Shown one piece after another: positions 15,497 through 23,537 of a stretch of DNA of 39,625 nt. The stretch is from Clostridiales bacterium (GTDB lineage Bacteria > Bacillota > Clostridia > Oscillospirales > Oscillospiraceae), in the NCBI GenBank assembly GCA_019418625.1, contig DYBL01000021.1, forward strand, positions 1-39,625. The letters run 5' to 3'. Numbering within the stretch: the first letter of the stretch is position 1; every line of letters starts with the position of its first letter. Under the pieces are notes generated by a model, which saw only the letters and a program-made list of their open reading frames with translations, was not told the DNA's origin and did not search any database. The translations under genes and the position numbers were made by a program.

Positions 15497-15734
15497 AAGA
15501 AAAACGGAGGCGTGCATGGCACATCCTCCGAAAAACAAGGAACCCCGCGGCGGCCGTGTAGACCTCGTTATAACCTGCACCTTCACGGCCAGGTGGGTTG
15601 CCTCCAAGGCGCTTTATCGCTTCCAACTTCCAGCCGCAGACAGCAGCCGGGAGGCCTGCGAACCACGACTTGATCCGGCATCCCGTATAACGAAATGTGG
15701 GTTAAAAAAAGACCTATCACGAACCCCGCAGGGT
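15497..15734 (-). ncRNA. ssrS: Structured small RNA, probably 6S RNA
   Basis: A gene-free 460-base stretch (15350-15810) holds an independent minus-strand RNA. Its 3' end is a strong terminator (CGGAGG...CCTCCG, 15505-15530, with an inner GTGC/GCAC stem), followed by TTTTTCTTTTC on the minus strand. The proposed 5' end (ACCCTGCGG, 15734-15726) can pair with CCGCGGGGT near the 3' end (15550-15542, one G-U pair), and TCGTTATA (15693-15686) with TATAACGA (15572-15565). Between them lies a large bubble including a run of seven Us, and an inner CACCT/AGGTG hairpin. Closing stem, big bubble and long terminal arm are the 6S RNA plan, and the length (about 200-235) fits. A weak promoter, TTTCAC-17-TATGTA, ends at 15739. 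Identity as 6S, an RNA that binds sigma-A polymerase, is inference from structure. It is not tmRNA, SRP RNA or RNase P RNA by their signature sequences. Confidence 0.58.
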
Positions 15735-15810
15735 ACGATACATACGGTATCACATCTGTGGGTGAAATGCAATCGAAACTGTGTTCGCCCGGGGAAATTT
15801 TCAGCAGCCG

Positions 15811-16104
15811 TCAGGACTCCTCGTCCTCGTCGCTGAACAGCTCTTCCATAAAGAGCTCGTAAACGGCCTCGGCCTCTTCCTCCGTATCGGGAGTGGAGAG
15901 CAGATCCTCGCCGTCTTCATGGATGACCTTCAGAATGATGAGCCCGGACTCCTCCTCGGGCGTTTCCTCGCCCTCGGTCTCAGCGGGGAAGAAGGCCTGA
16001 TACTGGGCGCCGTTGTACTCCACAGAGGAGACAAACTCCAAAACAAGCTCCTGACCGTCCTCATCGGTGACGGTGACAAACGTGGGGCCGAAATCTTCAG
16101 ACAT
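15811..16104 (-). CDS. DUF1292 family protein (YrzB-like)
   Basis: Small acidic cytosolic protein of 97 residues matching DUF1292: the TVTDEDGQELVLEFVSSVEYNG region (in part: DEDGQELVLEF), then YQAFFPAE, and a C-terminal YELFMEEL stretch. Function is unknown. In other Firmicutes this family is usually coded beside ruvX; here it stands alone. ATG 16104 has AGGAG nine bases upstream; a TTG two codons earlier is a less likely start. Confidence 0.85.
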   Translation of the reverse strand: MSEDFGPTFVTVTDEDGQELVLEFVSSVEYNGAQYQAFFPAETEGEETPEEESGLIILKVIHEDGEDLLSTPDTEEEAEAVYELFMEELFSDEDEES

Positions 16105-16137
16105 GGGCAATGGCTCCTTTTCCTCTTTGTTACGCTT

Positions 16138-16166
16138 ATTTTACCCGAAACAGACGGCAAATGCAA
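16138..16166 (-). promoter_or_regulatory. Sigma-A promoter for the DUF1292 gene
   Basis: Minus-strand TTGCAT (16166-16161), a 17-base spacer and TAAAAT (16143-16138), about 35 bases upstream of the ATG. Confidence 0.7.
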
Positions 16167-16402
16167 GCCGCCGAAGTTTTCAAAATTCGGAAAAGCAGAC
16201 AGGCTGCGGCAAGAAATTTTCATAGCTGGGGTAAAAATATGAAAAAACGGGAACTTTTACAAAGGAAATAACGACATTTTCAATGTTGACAGAGGATGGT
16301 ACAATAAAAAGTATTATGGCGTACCATACGCCTCCGCTGTGGGGAAAATCCCTGCTGCGGGCGGCTTTGCCGAAACATTTTATGAAAAGGAGGTGCTCTG
16401 CG

Positions 16403-18982
16403 TTGGAGCACAGAAAACGGGAAGCGGCGTCGGGCCAAAGCGGCGACCGTCAGCCCAGACAGCGTAAAAGCACCGGGAAAGGAACCGGACGGCGCGTGGG
16501 CTTCATTGTGGGAACGGTGTTCCTCATTGGCCTTTGCACCACGCTGATGATCGCAGGGATCTTCATGACCTATGTGAAGACCACCCTGGTGCCCACGCTG
16601 GAGGTACGGGCAGAGGACTATACCATGAACCTCAGCTCCCGCATTTACTATCAGGACAAGGAAACCGGCGAGTGGGTGGAGTACGAAACGCTCTACGGAA
16701 CGGAAAACCGCATCTGGGCGGATATCGAAGATATGCCGGATGCGCTGTGGCAGGCGGCGGTGGCCATTGAAGATCACCGCTTCTTTGAGCACAACGGCGT
16801 GGACTGGAGGCGCACCATCGGCGCCACGGTGAACATGTTCATCGGCATGAAGGATACCTTCGGCGGTTCCACCATCACCCAGCAGCTGCTCAAAAACATG
16901 ACCGGCGACAACAGCGGCACCGTCAACCGCAAGGTGCGGGAGATCTTCCGTGCCCTGGAGTTTGAAAAGAACTACACCAAAGAGCAGATCCTGGAGCTCT
17001 ATCTCAACACCATTTACCTGGGCAAGGGCTGCTACGGCGTCCAGACTGCCGCAAACTATTACTTCGGCAAGGACGTGTCGGAGCTGTCCGTGGCGGAGTG
17101 CGCATGTCTGATCGCCATCACCAATAACCCCTACCAGTACGGTCCCATGTCCACCCTGGTCATCACCCGGGACGACGGCACCCAGGTCACCGCCCGGGAG
17201 CTGAACAAGGAGCGCCAGGAGCAGATCCTGGACCGCATGGCCGGCCGGCAGGACACGGGGTTGGACTACCTTACTGAGGAGGAGGCGGACGCCGCCAAGA
17301 CGGAAGTGCTCCAGTTCACCGACGGCAGCACCTCTGCGGACGACCTGGTGGCTGCGGCCTCCGGCGGCGTGAAGATCAACTCCTGGTTCGTGGACCAGGT
17401 GTTCCTGGACGTGGCCAACGATCTGGCAGAGGCGGAGAACATCTCCGTGAAAGCGGCCCAGCAGAAGATCTACAACAGCGGCTACAATATTTATACCACA
17501 CTGGACCCGGAGATCCAGGAGATCGCAGAGTCGGTCTATGAGGACCGCGGCAACCTGGACGTGACCTCCCGGAACGGGCAGAAGCTGCAGTCCGGCATCA
17601 CCATCATCGATCCCGATACGGGTGATATCGTGGCCATGGTGGGCGCAGTGGGTGAAAAGGAGCGGAACCTGGGCTGGAACTACGCCACAGGCCGGCGGCA
17701 GGTGGGTTCGTCCATCAAGCCGCTGACGGTGTATGCCCCCGCCCTGGATGCCGGTGTGGTGACTATGGCGTCTACCTTTGATAACTACCCGGTGCGTCTT
17801 TTGAACAACAGCCCCTGGCCCAAGAACTCCCCGCAGGGATACAGCGGCTGGACCACGCTCTCCAGAGGCGTGGCAAACTCCATCAATACCGTGGCCGTGC
17901 AGGTGGTGGAGAAGCTGACCATCCCTGCCTCCTATGCCTTTGCCACGGAGAAGCTGGGGCTGAACCTGGTGGCCGATGATATGAACACCGCAGCCCTTGG
18001 CCTGGGCGGCCTGACCCACGGCCTTTCCACCGTGGAGATGGCGGCAGCCTATGCCACGTTCCCCAACGGCGGCATTTACCATGAGCCCCGCACCTATGTG
18101 AAGGTCACCGCCTCTGACGGTGTAACGGTGGTGCTGGAAAATGAGAGCGAGGAGCATGTGGCCATGAAGGAGACCACGGCCTATTTCATGAATGAACTCC
18201 TTCAGGGCGTCATCAACAGCGGTACCGGCGGCAGCGCCAAGTTCAGCGGTATGACCATCGCCGGTAAGACCGGTACCACCAGCGAAAACTACGACCGCTA
18301 CTTTGTGGGCTACACGCCGTACTACGTGGCGGCAGTGTGGACGGGCTATGACTCTCCGGAAAAGATCAGTTACTCCGGTAACCCCGCCATCACCATGTGG
18401 AAGAAGGTCATGCAGAAGATCCACGAGGATCTGCCCAACAAGCAGTTCTCCAAGCCCACCACGGGACTGGAGACGGTGGAGGTCTGCCTGGACAGCGGCC
18501 TGCGGCCCACGGATGCCTGCCGGGCCGATGTACGCGGCAATGCCCGGGTACAGACAGTGACCGTGGCTGCCGGCACAGCTCCCACGGAGAGCTGCACCAT
18601 GCATACGCTGGTGGACTACTGCACAGAGGGTAAGTGTCTGGCAGGAGAGTACTGTCCCGCTGAGAGCGTCAAGCAGGTGGGCGTGCTGGATTATGTCCGG
18701 GAGGACTACGGCGAGAGCATCAAGGCGGATGACGATGCGTACCTGCTGGTAAATATGCAAAAGGCGGTGGAGGAGACGGGCTGTCCCGTTCACACCCAGG
18801 CAGTGGTGGAGCCCGGGCCGGAGCCCGGCACTGACCCGAGCACCGATCCCAACGATCCCAACTATGATCCTTCCGGCGGCTTCGGCGATGAAAATATGCA
18901 GCCGGAGGAGCCTGTCACGGAACCGGAGGAGCCCACCGGCGAGTCTGGTGACGGCGGGGATACCGGCTGGGTGATCCACTGA
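16403..18982 (+). CDS. Class A penicillin-binding protein (PBP1A-type)
   Basis: Bifunctional cell-wall synthase of 859 residues that polymerises and crosslinks peptidoglycan. It has a basic N-terminus, then one membrane helix (about residues 31-55). The GT51 glycosyltransferase domain has AIEDHRFFEHNGVDW with catalytic Glu near 123, FGGSTITQQLLKN, and YLNTIYLGKGCYGVQ. The transpeptidase domain has S436-S-I-K439 (nucleophile motif), the SIN motif in GVANSINT, and K622-T-G-T. The C-terminus has cysteine-containing segments and an acidic Pro/Glu/Gly tail of about 60 residues. I choose TTG 16403 because AAGGAGGT lies eight bases before it. TTGACA at 16286-16291 is promoter-like, but its best -10 (TATTAT, 16312-16317) is 20 bases away; a TACAAT lies at 16300-16305. 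It is a single-gene unit with a terminator behind. Confidence 0.95.
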   Translation: MEHRKREAASGQSGDRQPRQRKSTGKGTGRRVGFIVGTVFLIGLCTTLMIAGIFMTYVKTTLVPTLEVRAEDYTMNLSSRIYYQDKETGEWVEYETLYGTENRIWADIEDMPDALWQAAVAIEDHRFFEHNGVDWRRTIGATVNMFIGMKDTFGGSTITQQLLKNMTGDNSGTVNRKVREIFRALEFEKNYTKEQILELYLNTIYLGKGCYGVQTAANYYFGKDVSELSVAECACLIAITNNPYQYGPMSTLVITRDDGTQVTARELNKERQEQILDRMAGRQDTGLDYLTEEEADAAKTEVLQFTDGSTSADDLVAAASGGVKINSWFVDQVFLDVANDLAEAENISVKAAQQKIYNSGYNIYTTLDPEIQEIAESVYEDRGNLDVTSRNGQKLQSGITIIDPDTGDIVAMVGAVGEKERNLGWNYATGRRQVGSSIKPLTVYAPALDAGVVTMASTFDNYPVRLLNNSPWPKNSPQGYSGWTTLSRGVANSINTVAVQVVEKLTIPASYAFATEKLGLNLVADDMNTAALGLGGLTHGLSTVEMAAAYATFPNGGIYHEPRTYVKVTASDGVTVVLENESEEHVAMKETTAYFMNELLQGVINSGTGGSAKFSGMTIAGKTGTTSENYDRYFVGYTPYYVAAVWTGYDSPEKISYSGNPAITMWKKVMQKIHEDLPNKQFSKPTTGLETVEVCLDSGLRPTDACRADVRGNARVQTVTVAAGTAPTESCTMHTLVDYCTEGKCLAGEYCPAESVKQVGVLDYVREDYGESIKADDDAYLLVNMQKAVEETGCPVHTQAVVEPGPEPGTDPSTDPNDPNYDPSGGFGDENMQPEEPVTEPEEPTGESGDGGDTGWVIH

Positions 18983-19002
18983 TCCGTTTGCGTTAAAAGG
19001 AC

Positions 19003-19036
19003 AAAAAAGCAGCGCCCCTATGGGCGCTGCTTTTTT
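19003..19036. terminator. Bidirectional terminator between the PBP1A gene and moaB
   Basis: Fifteen-base perfect stem (19003-19017 with 19022-19036), loop CTAT, with A- and T-runs on its two sides. Confidence 0.92.
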
Positions 19037-19067
19037 GTCAGAAAACACGCTGGCTGGTGGGAGGCGC

Positions 19068-19568
19068 TCAGGGGGCAGGGTGAGCGGCGCAGTCGGCGGG
19101 AACGCCGGAGAGCATCTCCAGGCCGTGGGCCAGGGCGGGGAGGACGGCCTCCAGATTTTCCCGGGCGGCCTTGGGAGAGCCGGGAAGATTCACGATGAGG
19201 GTTTTGCCCCGGATACCCGCCTGGGCGCGGGAGAGCATGGCACGGGGCGTCACGGCCATGGAGGCGTAGCGCATGGCCTCCGGAATGCCGGGAGTCATCC
19301 GCTGGCAGACGGCGATGGTAGCCTCCGGGGTCACGTCCCGGGGGGCAAAGCCGGTGCCGCCGGTGGTGACCACCAGATCTGCTCCCTGCTGGTCACTGAG
19401 CTGGCACAGCACGGCTTCGATCTGCGGCTGCTCATCCGGCACCAGACGCGTGCAGAGCACCTGATAGCCAGCCTGCTCCAGCATAGCGGCTACCACCGGA
19501 CCGCTGGCGTCGGGGCGCTCTCCCCGGGCACTGCGGTCACTGACTGTTACAACTGCGGCTTTGAACAT
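19068..19568 (-). CDS. moaB: Molybdopterin adenylyltransferase-type protein (MoaB/MogA)
   Basis: Protein of 166 residues in the MoaB/MogA family, which adenylates molybdopterin before metal insertion. It shows VVTVSDRSARGERPDASGP at the start (in part: TVSDRSARGE), the TTGGTGFAPRDVTPEAT molybdopterin-binding loop (near residues 69-85), and LIVNLPGSPKAARENLE near the end. It is the last gene of modA-modB-modC-moaB and its ATG (19568) lies inside the 3' end of modC, overlapping by 32 bases. MoaB versus MogA cannot be separated here; the chemistry is the same. Confidence 0.92.
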   Translation of the reverse strand: MFKAAVVTVSDRSARGERPDASGPVVAAMLEQAGYQVLCTRLVPDEQPQIEAVLCQLSDQQGADLVVTTGGTGFAPRDVTPEATIAVCQRMTPGIPEAMRYASMAVTPRAMLSRAQAGIRGKTLIVNLPGSPKAARENLEAVLPALAHGLEMLSGVPADCAAHPAP

Positions 19569-20628
19569 GGTCGTTCTCTCCTTTTTCAAATTCAAACAAA
19601 AGAATGTCCTCCGGACGGACAGAGATGGTCATGCGGCTGCCTTCCGCAGGCACGCTTTCTCCGGACGGATATGCCGCCCGCAGCAGCGGCGCTCCGCCGA
19701 CAGCGCAGTCCGGCCGGAGCAGAAGGGTATGGTCGAAGGCGTCCGGCATCACCCGCACCACCGTACAGGAAAACGCGTGGGGCGTTCCGTCCGGCACAGA
19801 GTGCAGGGAGCGCGCCCGGATGCCGGCCCGGCAGTGCCCGGCGGGGACCGGACGGGGAACAGGCAGCGTAATGCCCCACTGGGAGAGGGATACCTGCTGG
19901 TCCTCCACTGCTGCGTCGGAAAAGTTCTCACAGCCGGAGAGCCGGGCGGCTGCCTCTGTGGCCGGCCGGTGCATAAGGTCTTGGGCAGTGGTCACCGGCT
20001 GGGAACGGCCGTGCTCCATGACGCAGATGGCAGGACAGTTGCGCAGCACTTCGCCGCGGTCATGGGACACCCATAACAAAGGTCCCCCAAAATCAGACAA
20101 AAACTCTGCCAGCTCCACTTCCAGCTGGCTGCGCAGATAACTGTCCAGGGCGGAAAAGGGCTCGTCCAGCAAGATGGCGCTGGGCTCCGAGGCCAGGATC
20201 CGGGCCAGAGCAGTGCGCTGCTGCTGGCCGCCGGACAGCTGCCGGGGCCGCAGAGAGGCCTTGTCTTCCAGACGGAAGCGGTGCAGCAGGTCCCGGACCA
20301 GTGTCTCCCGGCGGTCATTGCGGCGGACAGCCGCCGCAATGTTCTGACGGACCGTCATATTGGGGAAAAGGGCGTACTGCTGAAAAAGATAGCCCACATG
20401 CCGCTGCTGAGGCGGCAGGTCGATGCCGGCGGCGCTGTCGAACAGAACGCGGCCGTCCAGGGTGATGCGCCCTTCGTCCGGCCGCAATATGCCGGCGATG
20501 CATTTGAGGGTCACGGATTTTCCGCAGCCGGAGGCCCCGAACAGGGCCAGCGGCGTATCGCCGGCCTCAAATTGTACGTCCAGGGAAAAGTCTCCCAGGC
20601 GCTTGCGAATGGCAACGGAGAGACTCAT
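19537..20628 (-). CDS. modC: Molybdate ABC transporter ATP-binding protein ModC
   Basis: ATPase of 363 residues that powers molybdate import, on the cytosolic face. It has Walker A GASGCGKS (residues 31-38), Q-loop in YLFQQYALFPNM, signature LSGGQQQR, and Walker B AILLDEPFSALD. After about residue 235 there is a C-terminal domain ending in ISVRPEDILLFE, resembling the TOBE/Mop-type domain of ModC. The ATG at 20628 overlaps the modB stop as ATGA, so translation is coupled. It overlaps moaB at the other end. Confidence 0.94.
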   Translation of the reverse strand: MSLSVAIRKRLGDFSLDVQFEAGDTPLALFGASGCGKSVTLKCIAGILRPDEGRITLDGRVLFDSAAGIDLPPQQRHVGYLFQQYALFPNMTVRQNIAAAVRRNDRRETLVRDLLHRFRLEDKASLRPRQLSGGQQQRTALARILASEPSAILLDEPFSALDSYLRSQLEVELAEFLSDFGGPLLWVSHDRGEVLRNCPAICVMEHGRSQPVTTAQDLMHRPATEAAARLSGCENFSDAAVEDQQVSLSQWGITLPVPRPVPAGHCRAGIRARSLHSVPDGTPHAFSCTVVRVMPDAFDHTLLLRPDCAVGGAPLLRAAYPSGESVPAEGSRMTISVRPEDILLFEFEKGENDHVQSRSCNSQ

Positions 20629-21290
20629 GTGCGCACCTCCTTGCGCCGTTCCAGCAGGTTCACCGCCAGCAAAAACACGGCGGACAGAGCGATGTTCACC
20701 AGCACCCACCGCAGGGCGCCGGCGTCGTCATTGGTGCGCCAGAGCTGATAGACGGTGGTGGAGATGGTGGCGGTGCGGCCGGGGGTATAGCCTGCGATCA
20801 TGGAGGTGGCTCCATATTCCCCCAGTGCCCGGGCAAAGGAGAGCACGGCACCTGCCAGGATACCCTGTCGGCAGACAGGCATCTGTACCCGCCAGAAAAT
20901 CCAGGTATTGGAGCGGCCCAGCGTGCGGGCGGCATCCGCCAGAGTCGTGTCGAAGCTTTCAAAGGCGCCCCGGGCGGTGCGGTACATGAGGGGAAAGGCC
21001 ACCACCACCGTGGCAAAAATAGCGGACCACCAGGTCATGACCAGCCGCACGCCGAACGTCTCCAGCATGAAGGAGCCCAGCGGACGCTTGGGACCCAGCA
21101 GCACCAGCAGCAGCCAGCCCACCACCGTGGGCGGCAGCACCAGCGGCAGTGTCAGCACCACATCCAGTGCGCCTTTTATGACCCGGGGGAGCCGTGCAAT
21201 ATAGTAGGCGAAAAAGATGCCCAGGAAGAACACCGCCGCCGTGGAAATGGCGGCGATGCGCAGAGAGTTGAGGAGGGGATACCAGTCCAT
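20625..21290 (-). CDS. modB: Molybdate ABC transporter permease ModB
   Basis: Membrane permease of 221 residues with about five to six hydrophobic segments. Key features are LPLVLPPTVVGWLLL near residue 49, the cytoplasmic EAA-type loop FDTTLADAARTLGRSNTWIF (in part: DAARTLGRSNTWIF) that contacts ModC, and ARALGEYGATSMIAG, typical of molybdate permeases. The ATG at 21290 has AGGAGG upstream. The open frame continues to 21554, but that extension is made of a duplicated copy of the modB start in another frame plus an inserted hairpin-rich sequence, so I do not include it. Confidence 0.94.
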   Translation of the reverse strand: MDWYPLLNSLRIAAISTAAVFFLGIFFAYYIARLPRVIKGALDVVLTLPLVLPPTVVGWLLLVLLGPKRPLGSFMLETFGVRLVMTWWSAIFATVVVAFPLMYRTARGAFESFDTTLADAARTLGRSNTWIFWRVQMPVCRQGILAGAVLSFARALGEYGATSMIAGYTPGRTATISTTVYQLWRTNDDAGALRWVLVNIALSAVFLLAVNLLERRKEVRT

Positions 21291-21578
21291 ACGAGGACCT
21301 CCTGAAAAGGAGAGTAGAGATACGCCATTTCCACCCGCCCCAGGGCGGTGCGCCGCGGCGCGGCGTGCAAGCGTTTCCCATGGGGAAACCTTGGACCGGG
21401 CGGGCTTTGCCTGCCCGGTCAGAATGAAGTGAGGGTCCCTGTTGGGCGTAAGCCCAATGGGCCAATGGCGGCGATGCGCAGAGAGTTGAGGAGGGGATAC
21501 CAGTCCATACGAGGACCTCCTGAAAAGAGGAGAGTAGAGATACGCCATTTCCACCCGCCCCAGGGCGGTGCGCCGCGG
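21246..21578. repeat. Direct duplication flanking a hairpin-rich insert between modA and modB
   Basis: Copy A (21246-21358) and copy B (21464-21578) are identical except for a 2-base insertion (GA) in B. Each contains the modB ribosome site, ATG and first 15 or so codons. The 105 bases between them (21359-21463) hold three hairpins: GTTTCCC/GGGAAAC, a longer GACCGGGC.../...GCCCGGTC stem, and TTGGGC/GCCCAA. In copy B the duplicated modB start would make a peptide of about 29 codons ending in the insert. Either a small repeat element with long flanking duplication, or a tandem duplication with added sequence, or an assembly error. Confidence 0.85.
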
Positions 21579-21583
21579 GGAGA

Positions 21584-22390
21584 TCAGCCCAGAGGCGTGA
21601 AGCCTACGCTTTCAAAGACTGCCTTGGCGTCGTCGGAGGAGAGATAATCCAAGAAGGCCTTGGCCTCTTCGCTGTGCTGGCTCTGAGCCAGAACGGCGGC
21701 GGGATAGATCACCTGGCCGCACATCTCGGCGGTGGCCTCGTCCACGGTGGAAAGACCGGCGGAGAAGGCGTCGGTGGCGTAGATGACGCCGCAGTCCACG
21801 GCGTTCTCGCTGACCTGGGTAGTGACCTCCTTGACGTCGGAACCGTAGGTCAGGCAGCCGGAGACGGCAGCTTCGTCAATGCCGTAGTAGGCGAAGATCT
21901 TCTGGGTATACTGTCCCACGGGCACGTCACTGTTGCCCATGGCCAGCAGCACATCTCCGCTTTGCAGCAGCTGGGAGAGCTGATCGAAGCTCTCGATCCC
22001 GGCGGGGTTGCCCTCAGGGACGGCCAGCGTCACCTTGTTTTCCAGCAGGTCCCGGCGGGTACCCTCCAGCACGCCGCCTTCCTCCTCCAGAGTGTCCATC
22101 TGCTTGGGAGCGGCGGAGATAAAGAGGTCGCACACGGCGCCCTCCTGGATCTGCTTGAGCAGGTCGCCGGATGAGGCATAGGAGGGGACGATGGTGACCT
22201 GGGGAGCAACAGACTGGTATAATGTGATGATCTCGTCCAGTGTCTCCGTCATGGAGGCGGCGGCAAAGACCGTCAGCTCCACGGCCTCGCCTTCCGGGGC
22301 CTCCTCCTGAGCGGGCTCCTCCTTTTGGCCGCAGGCGGCCAGGGACGCGGCCATGGCCATGGCCAGCAGCAGGGAAACAAGCTTCTTCAT
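21584..22390 (-). CDS. modA: Molybdate-binding lipoprotein ModA
   Basis: Extracytoplasmic molybdate receptor of 268 residues, feeding ModB/ModC. It has a lipoprotein signal: KK at the N-terminus, a hydrophobic stretch, and lipobox LAAC with Cys near residue 20. The mature part starts with ELTVFAAASMTETLDEII, the ModA signature, and later shows PSYASSGDLLKQIQEGA and DLFISAAPKQMD, which hold oxyanion ligands (Ser in AAASM and in ASSG). Tungstate binding is possible too. It is first in modA-modB-modC-moaB, with a promoter and a possible ModE-like site upstream. Confidence 0.95.
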   Translation of the reverse strand: MKKLVSLLLAMAMAASLAACGQKEEPAQEEAPEGEAVELTVFAAASMTETLDEIITLYQSVAPQVTIVPSYASSGDLLKQIQEGAVCDLFISAAPKQMDTLEEEGGVLEGTRRDLLENKVTLAVPEGNPAGIESFDQLSQLLQSGDVLLAMGNSDVPVGQYTQKIFAYYGIDEAAVSGCLTYGSDVKEVTTQVSENAVDCGVIYATDAFSAGLSTVDEATAEMCGQVIYPAAVLAQSQHSEEAKAFLDYLSSDDAKAVFESVGFTPLG

Positions 22391-22407
22391 AACATTCTTC
22401 CTTTCTG

Positions 22408-22436
22408 ATGATAGTCTGATAAAACCGCTATTGCAA
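22408..22436 (-). promoter_or_regulatory. Promoter for modABC-moaB
   Basis: Minus-strand TTGCAA (22436-22431), a 17-base spacer, TATCAT (22413-22408); the modA start is 18 bases further. Confidence 0.7.
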
Positions 22437-22453
22437 GAGCGGGGATATCCAAA

Positions 22454-22477
22454 CGTAATACTTGGTTGAGAATAACG
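22454..22477. promoter_or_regulatory. Imperfect inverted repeat upstream of modA, ModE-like operator candidate
   Basis: A 24-base element begins CGTAAT and ends ATAACG, with 6 of 8 outer bases symmetric. Its ends and spacing resemble the E. coli ModE operator of modA as I recall it. It lies just upstream of the -35 box. No modE gene is in the window, so this rests on similarity alone. Confidence 0.35.
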
Positions 22478-22485
22478 AAAGTGAA

Positions 22486-22515
22486 AAGGCACGCGCCGGA
22501 TCTCCGGCGCGGTCT
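22486..22515 (-). terminator. Terminator after the MoeA-like gene
   Basis: Stem GCGCCGGA (22493-22500) with TCCGGCGC (22503-22510). On the minus strand it is followed by GTGCCTTTTCAC, a modest T-tract. Confidence 0.65.
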
Positions 22516-22517
22516 TT

Positions 22518-23537
22518 TTACTTTCCAAAGGGGCATGCGGGCCAGTGGCAGGGCTTGCAGCCCAGGCACAGTCCGCCTTCGCCCATGACGGCAAAATCAG
22601 AGCGGGTCATCTCCACCCCGGCAGCCAGACGGGGGAGGGCCAGGTCGAAGATGGTGGCGCCGGCGTACATGACGCAGCCGGGCAAGCCGCATACGGCGGT
22701 ACCATCGTCGTAGTAGCCCAGCAGGAACATGGCGCCGGGCAGCACCGGGGCACCGTAGGTGACGATGCGGGCGCCGCTTGCCTTGATGGCGCCGGGGGTG
22801 TTGTCGTCAGGGTCCACGCTCATGCCGCCGGTGCAGCAGATGAGATCGGCGCCGGTGGCGCGGGCTTTGGCAATGGAGGCGGCGACATTCTCCACGCCGT
22901 CGCCGGAGTAGAACACATCCAGCGTTTCGATGCCGTAAGCGGAGAGCTTGTCCCGCACCACAGGGGTGAACGTATCCTGGATGCGGCCGGTGAGCACCTC
23001 GCTGCCGGTGGCCACGATGGCGGCGGTCTTCTTCACGAAGGGCAGCAGCTCCAGCAGAGGGCGGTCTCCGGCGGCGGACTCGGCGGCACGGAGCTGTTCT
23101 TCCCGGATGATGAGGGGGATGACCCGGGTGCCGGCCAGCTTGTCGCCCTTGCGGACGGCGGTGTTGCCGTGGCGGGTGGCCACCATGATCTCGTCCAGGC
23201 TGTTGAGGGCGGTGAGCCGCGCGCTGTCCACCCGGAACAAGCCGTCGCACCCGGCGGTGATCTCGATCTTGCCCTCGCTGGCCTGGCCCCGCTCCATGTG
23301 CTCGTTGAGACACAGGGCGCAAAGGCGCTCTGCCGCGTCGTTTTCGTGGACCATGCCCGGCTCCATCTCCCAGACATACAGGTGCTCCTTGCCCATGGAG
23401 AGCAGCACGGGGATGTCCTCCGGCTGGACCACATGGCCCTTGCGGAACCGGGGGCCCTTGTAAGTATCCTTGATGATCTGGGTCATGTCGTGGCACAGCA
23501 CGTGGCCCACGGCGTCCTGGGTACGGATCAGTTTCAT
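22518..23537 (-). CDS. MoeA-like molybdopterin-binding protein with C-terminal cysteine cluster
   Basis: Protein of 339 residues. The second half carries the MoaB/MoeA-type molybdopterin-binding fold: AAIVATGSEVLTGRIQDTF (near residues 169-187), then ICCTGGMSVDPDDNTPGAIK (in part: CTGGMSVDPDD) and VLPGAMFLLGY with the LPG motif. The first 150 residues start KLIRTQDAVGHVLCHDMTQI, as in clostridial MoeA-like proteins. The end is unusual: C324, C327, C330 and C335 in CLGCKPCHWPACPFGK, a likely metal or Fe-S site. Its ATG overlaps the MOSC stop (ATGA), and it ends the moaA-moaC-MOSC operon. Likely role: metal insertion or maturation of the cofactor for a molybdenum hydroxylase (inference). Confidence 0.85.
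   Translation of the reverse strand: MKLIRTQDAVGHVLCHDMTQIIKDTYKGPRFRKGHVVQPEDIPVLLSMGKEHLYVWEMEPGMVHENDAAERLCALCLNEHMERGQASEGKIEITAGCDGLFRVDSARLTALNSLDEIMVATRHGNTAVRKGDKLAGTRVIPLIIREEQLRAAESAAGDRPLLELLPFVKKTAAIVATGSEVLTGRIQDTFTPVVRDKLSAYGIETLDVFYSGDGVENVAASIAKARATGADLICCTGGMSVDPDDNTPGAIKASGARIVTYGAPVLPGAMFLLGYYDDGTAVCGLPGCVMYAGATIFDLALPRLAAGVEMTRSDFAVMGEGGLCLGCKPCHWPACPFGK

Noticed and set aside
16283..16402. Upstream extension of the PBP1A protein to 16283
   Set aside because: It overlaps promoter-like sequence, and AAGGAGGT is ideally placed for TTG 16403.
16280..19048. 922-codon minus-strand open frame opposite the PBP1A gene
   Set aside because: The plus strand has all the class A PBP motifs. 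The antisense frame is open because of third-position GC bias and shows no recognisable domain.
21288..21554. N-terminal extension of ModB to 21554
   Set aside because: The extension is translated from the duplicated modB start in another frame and from the hairpin insert; the ATG at 21290 has a strong ribosome site and gives the normal ModB length.
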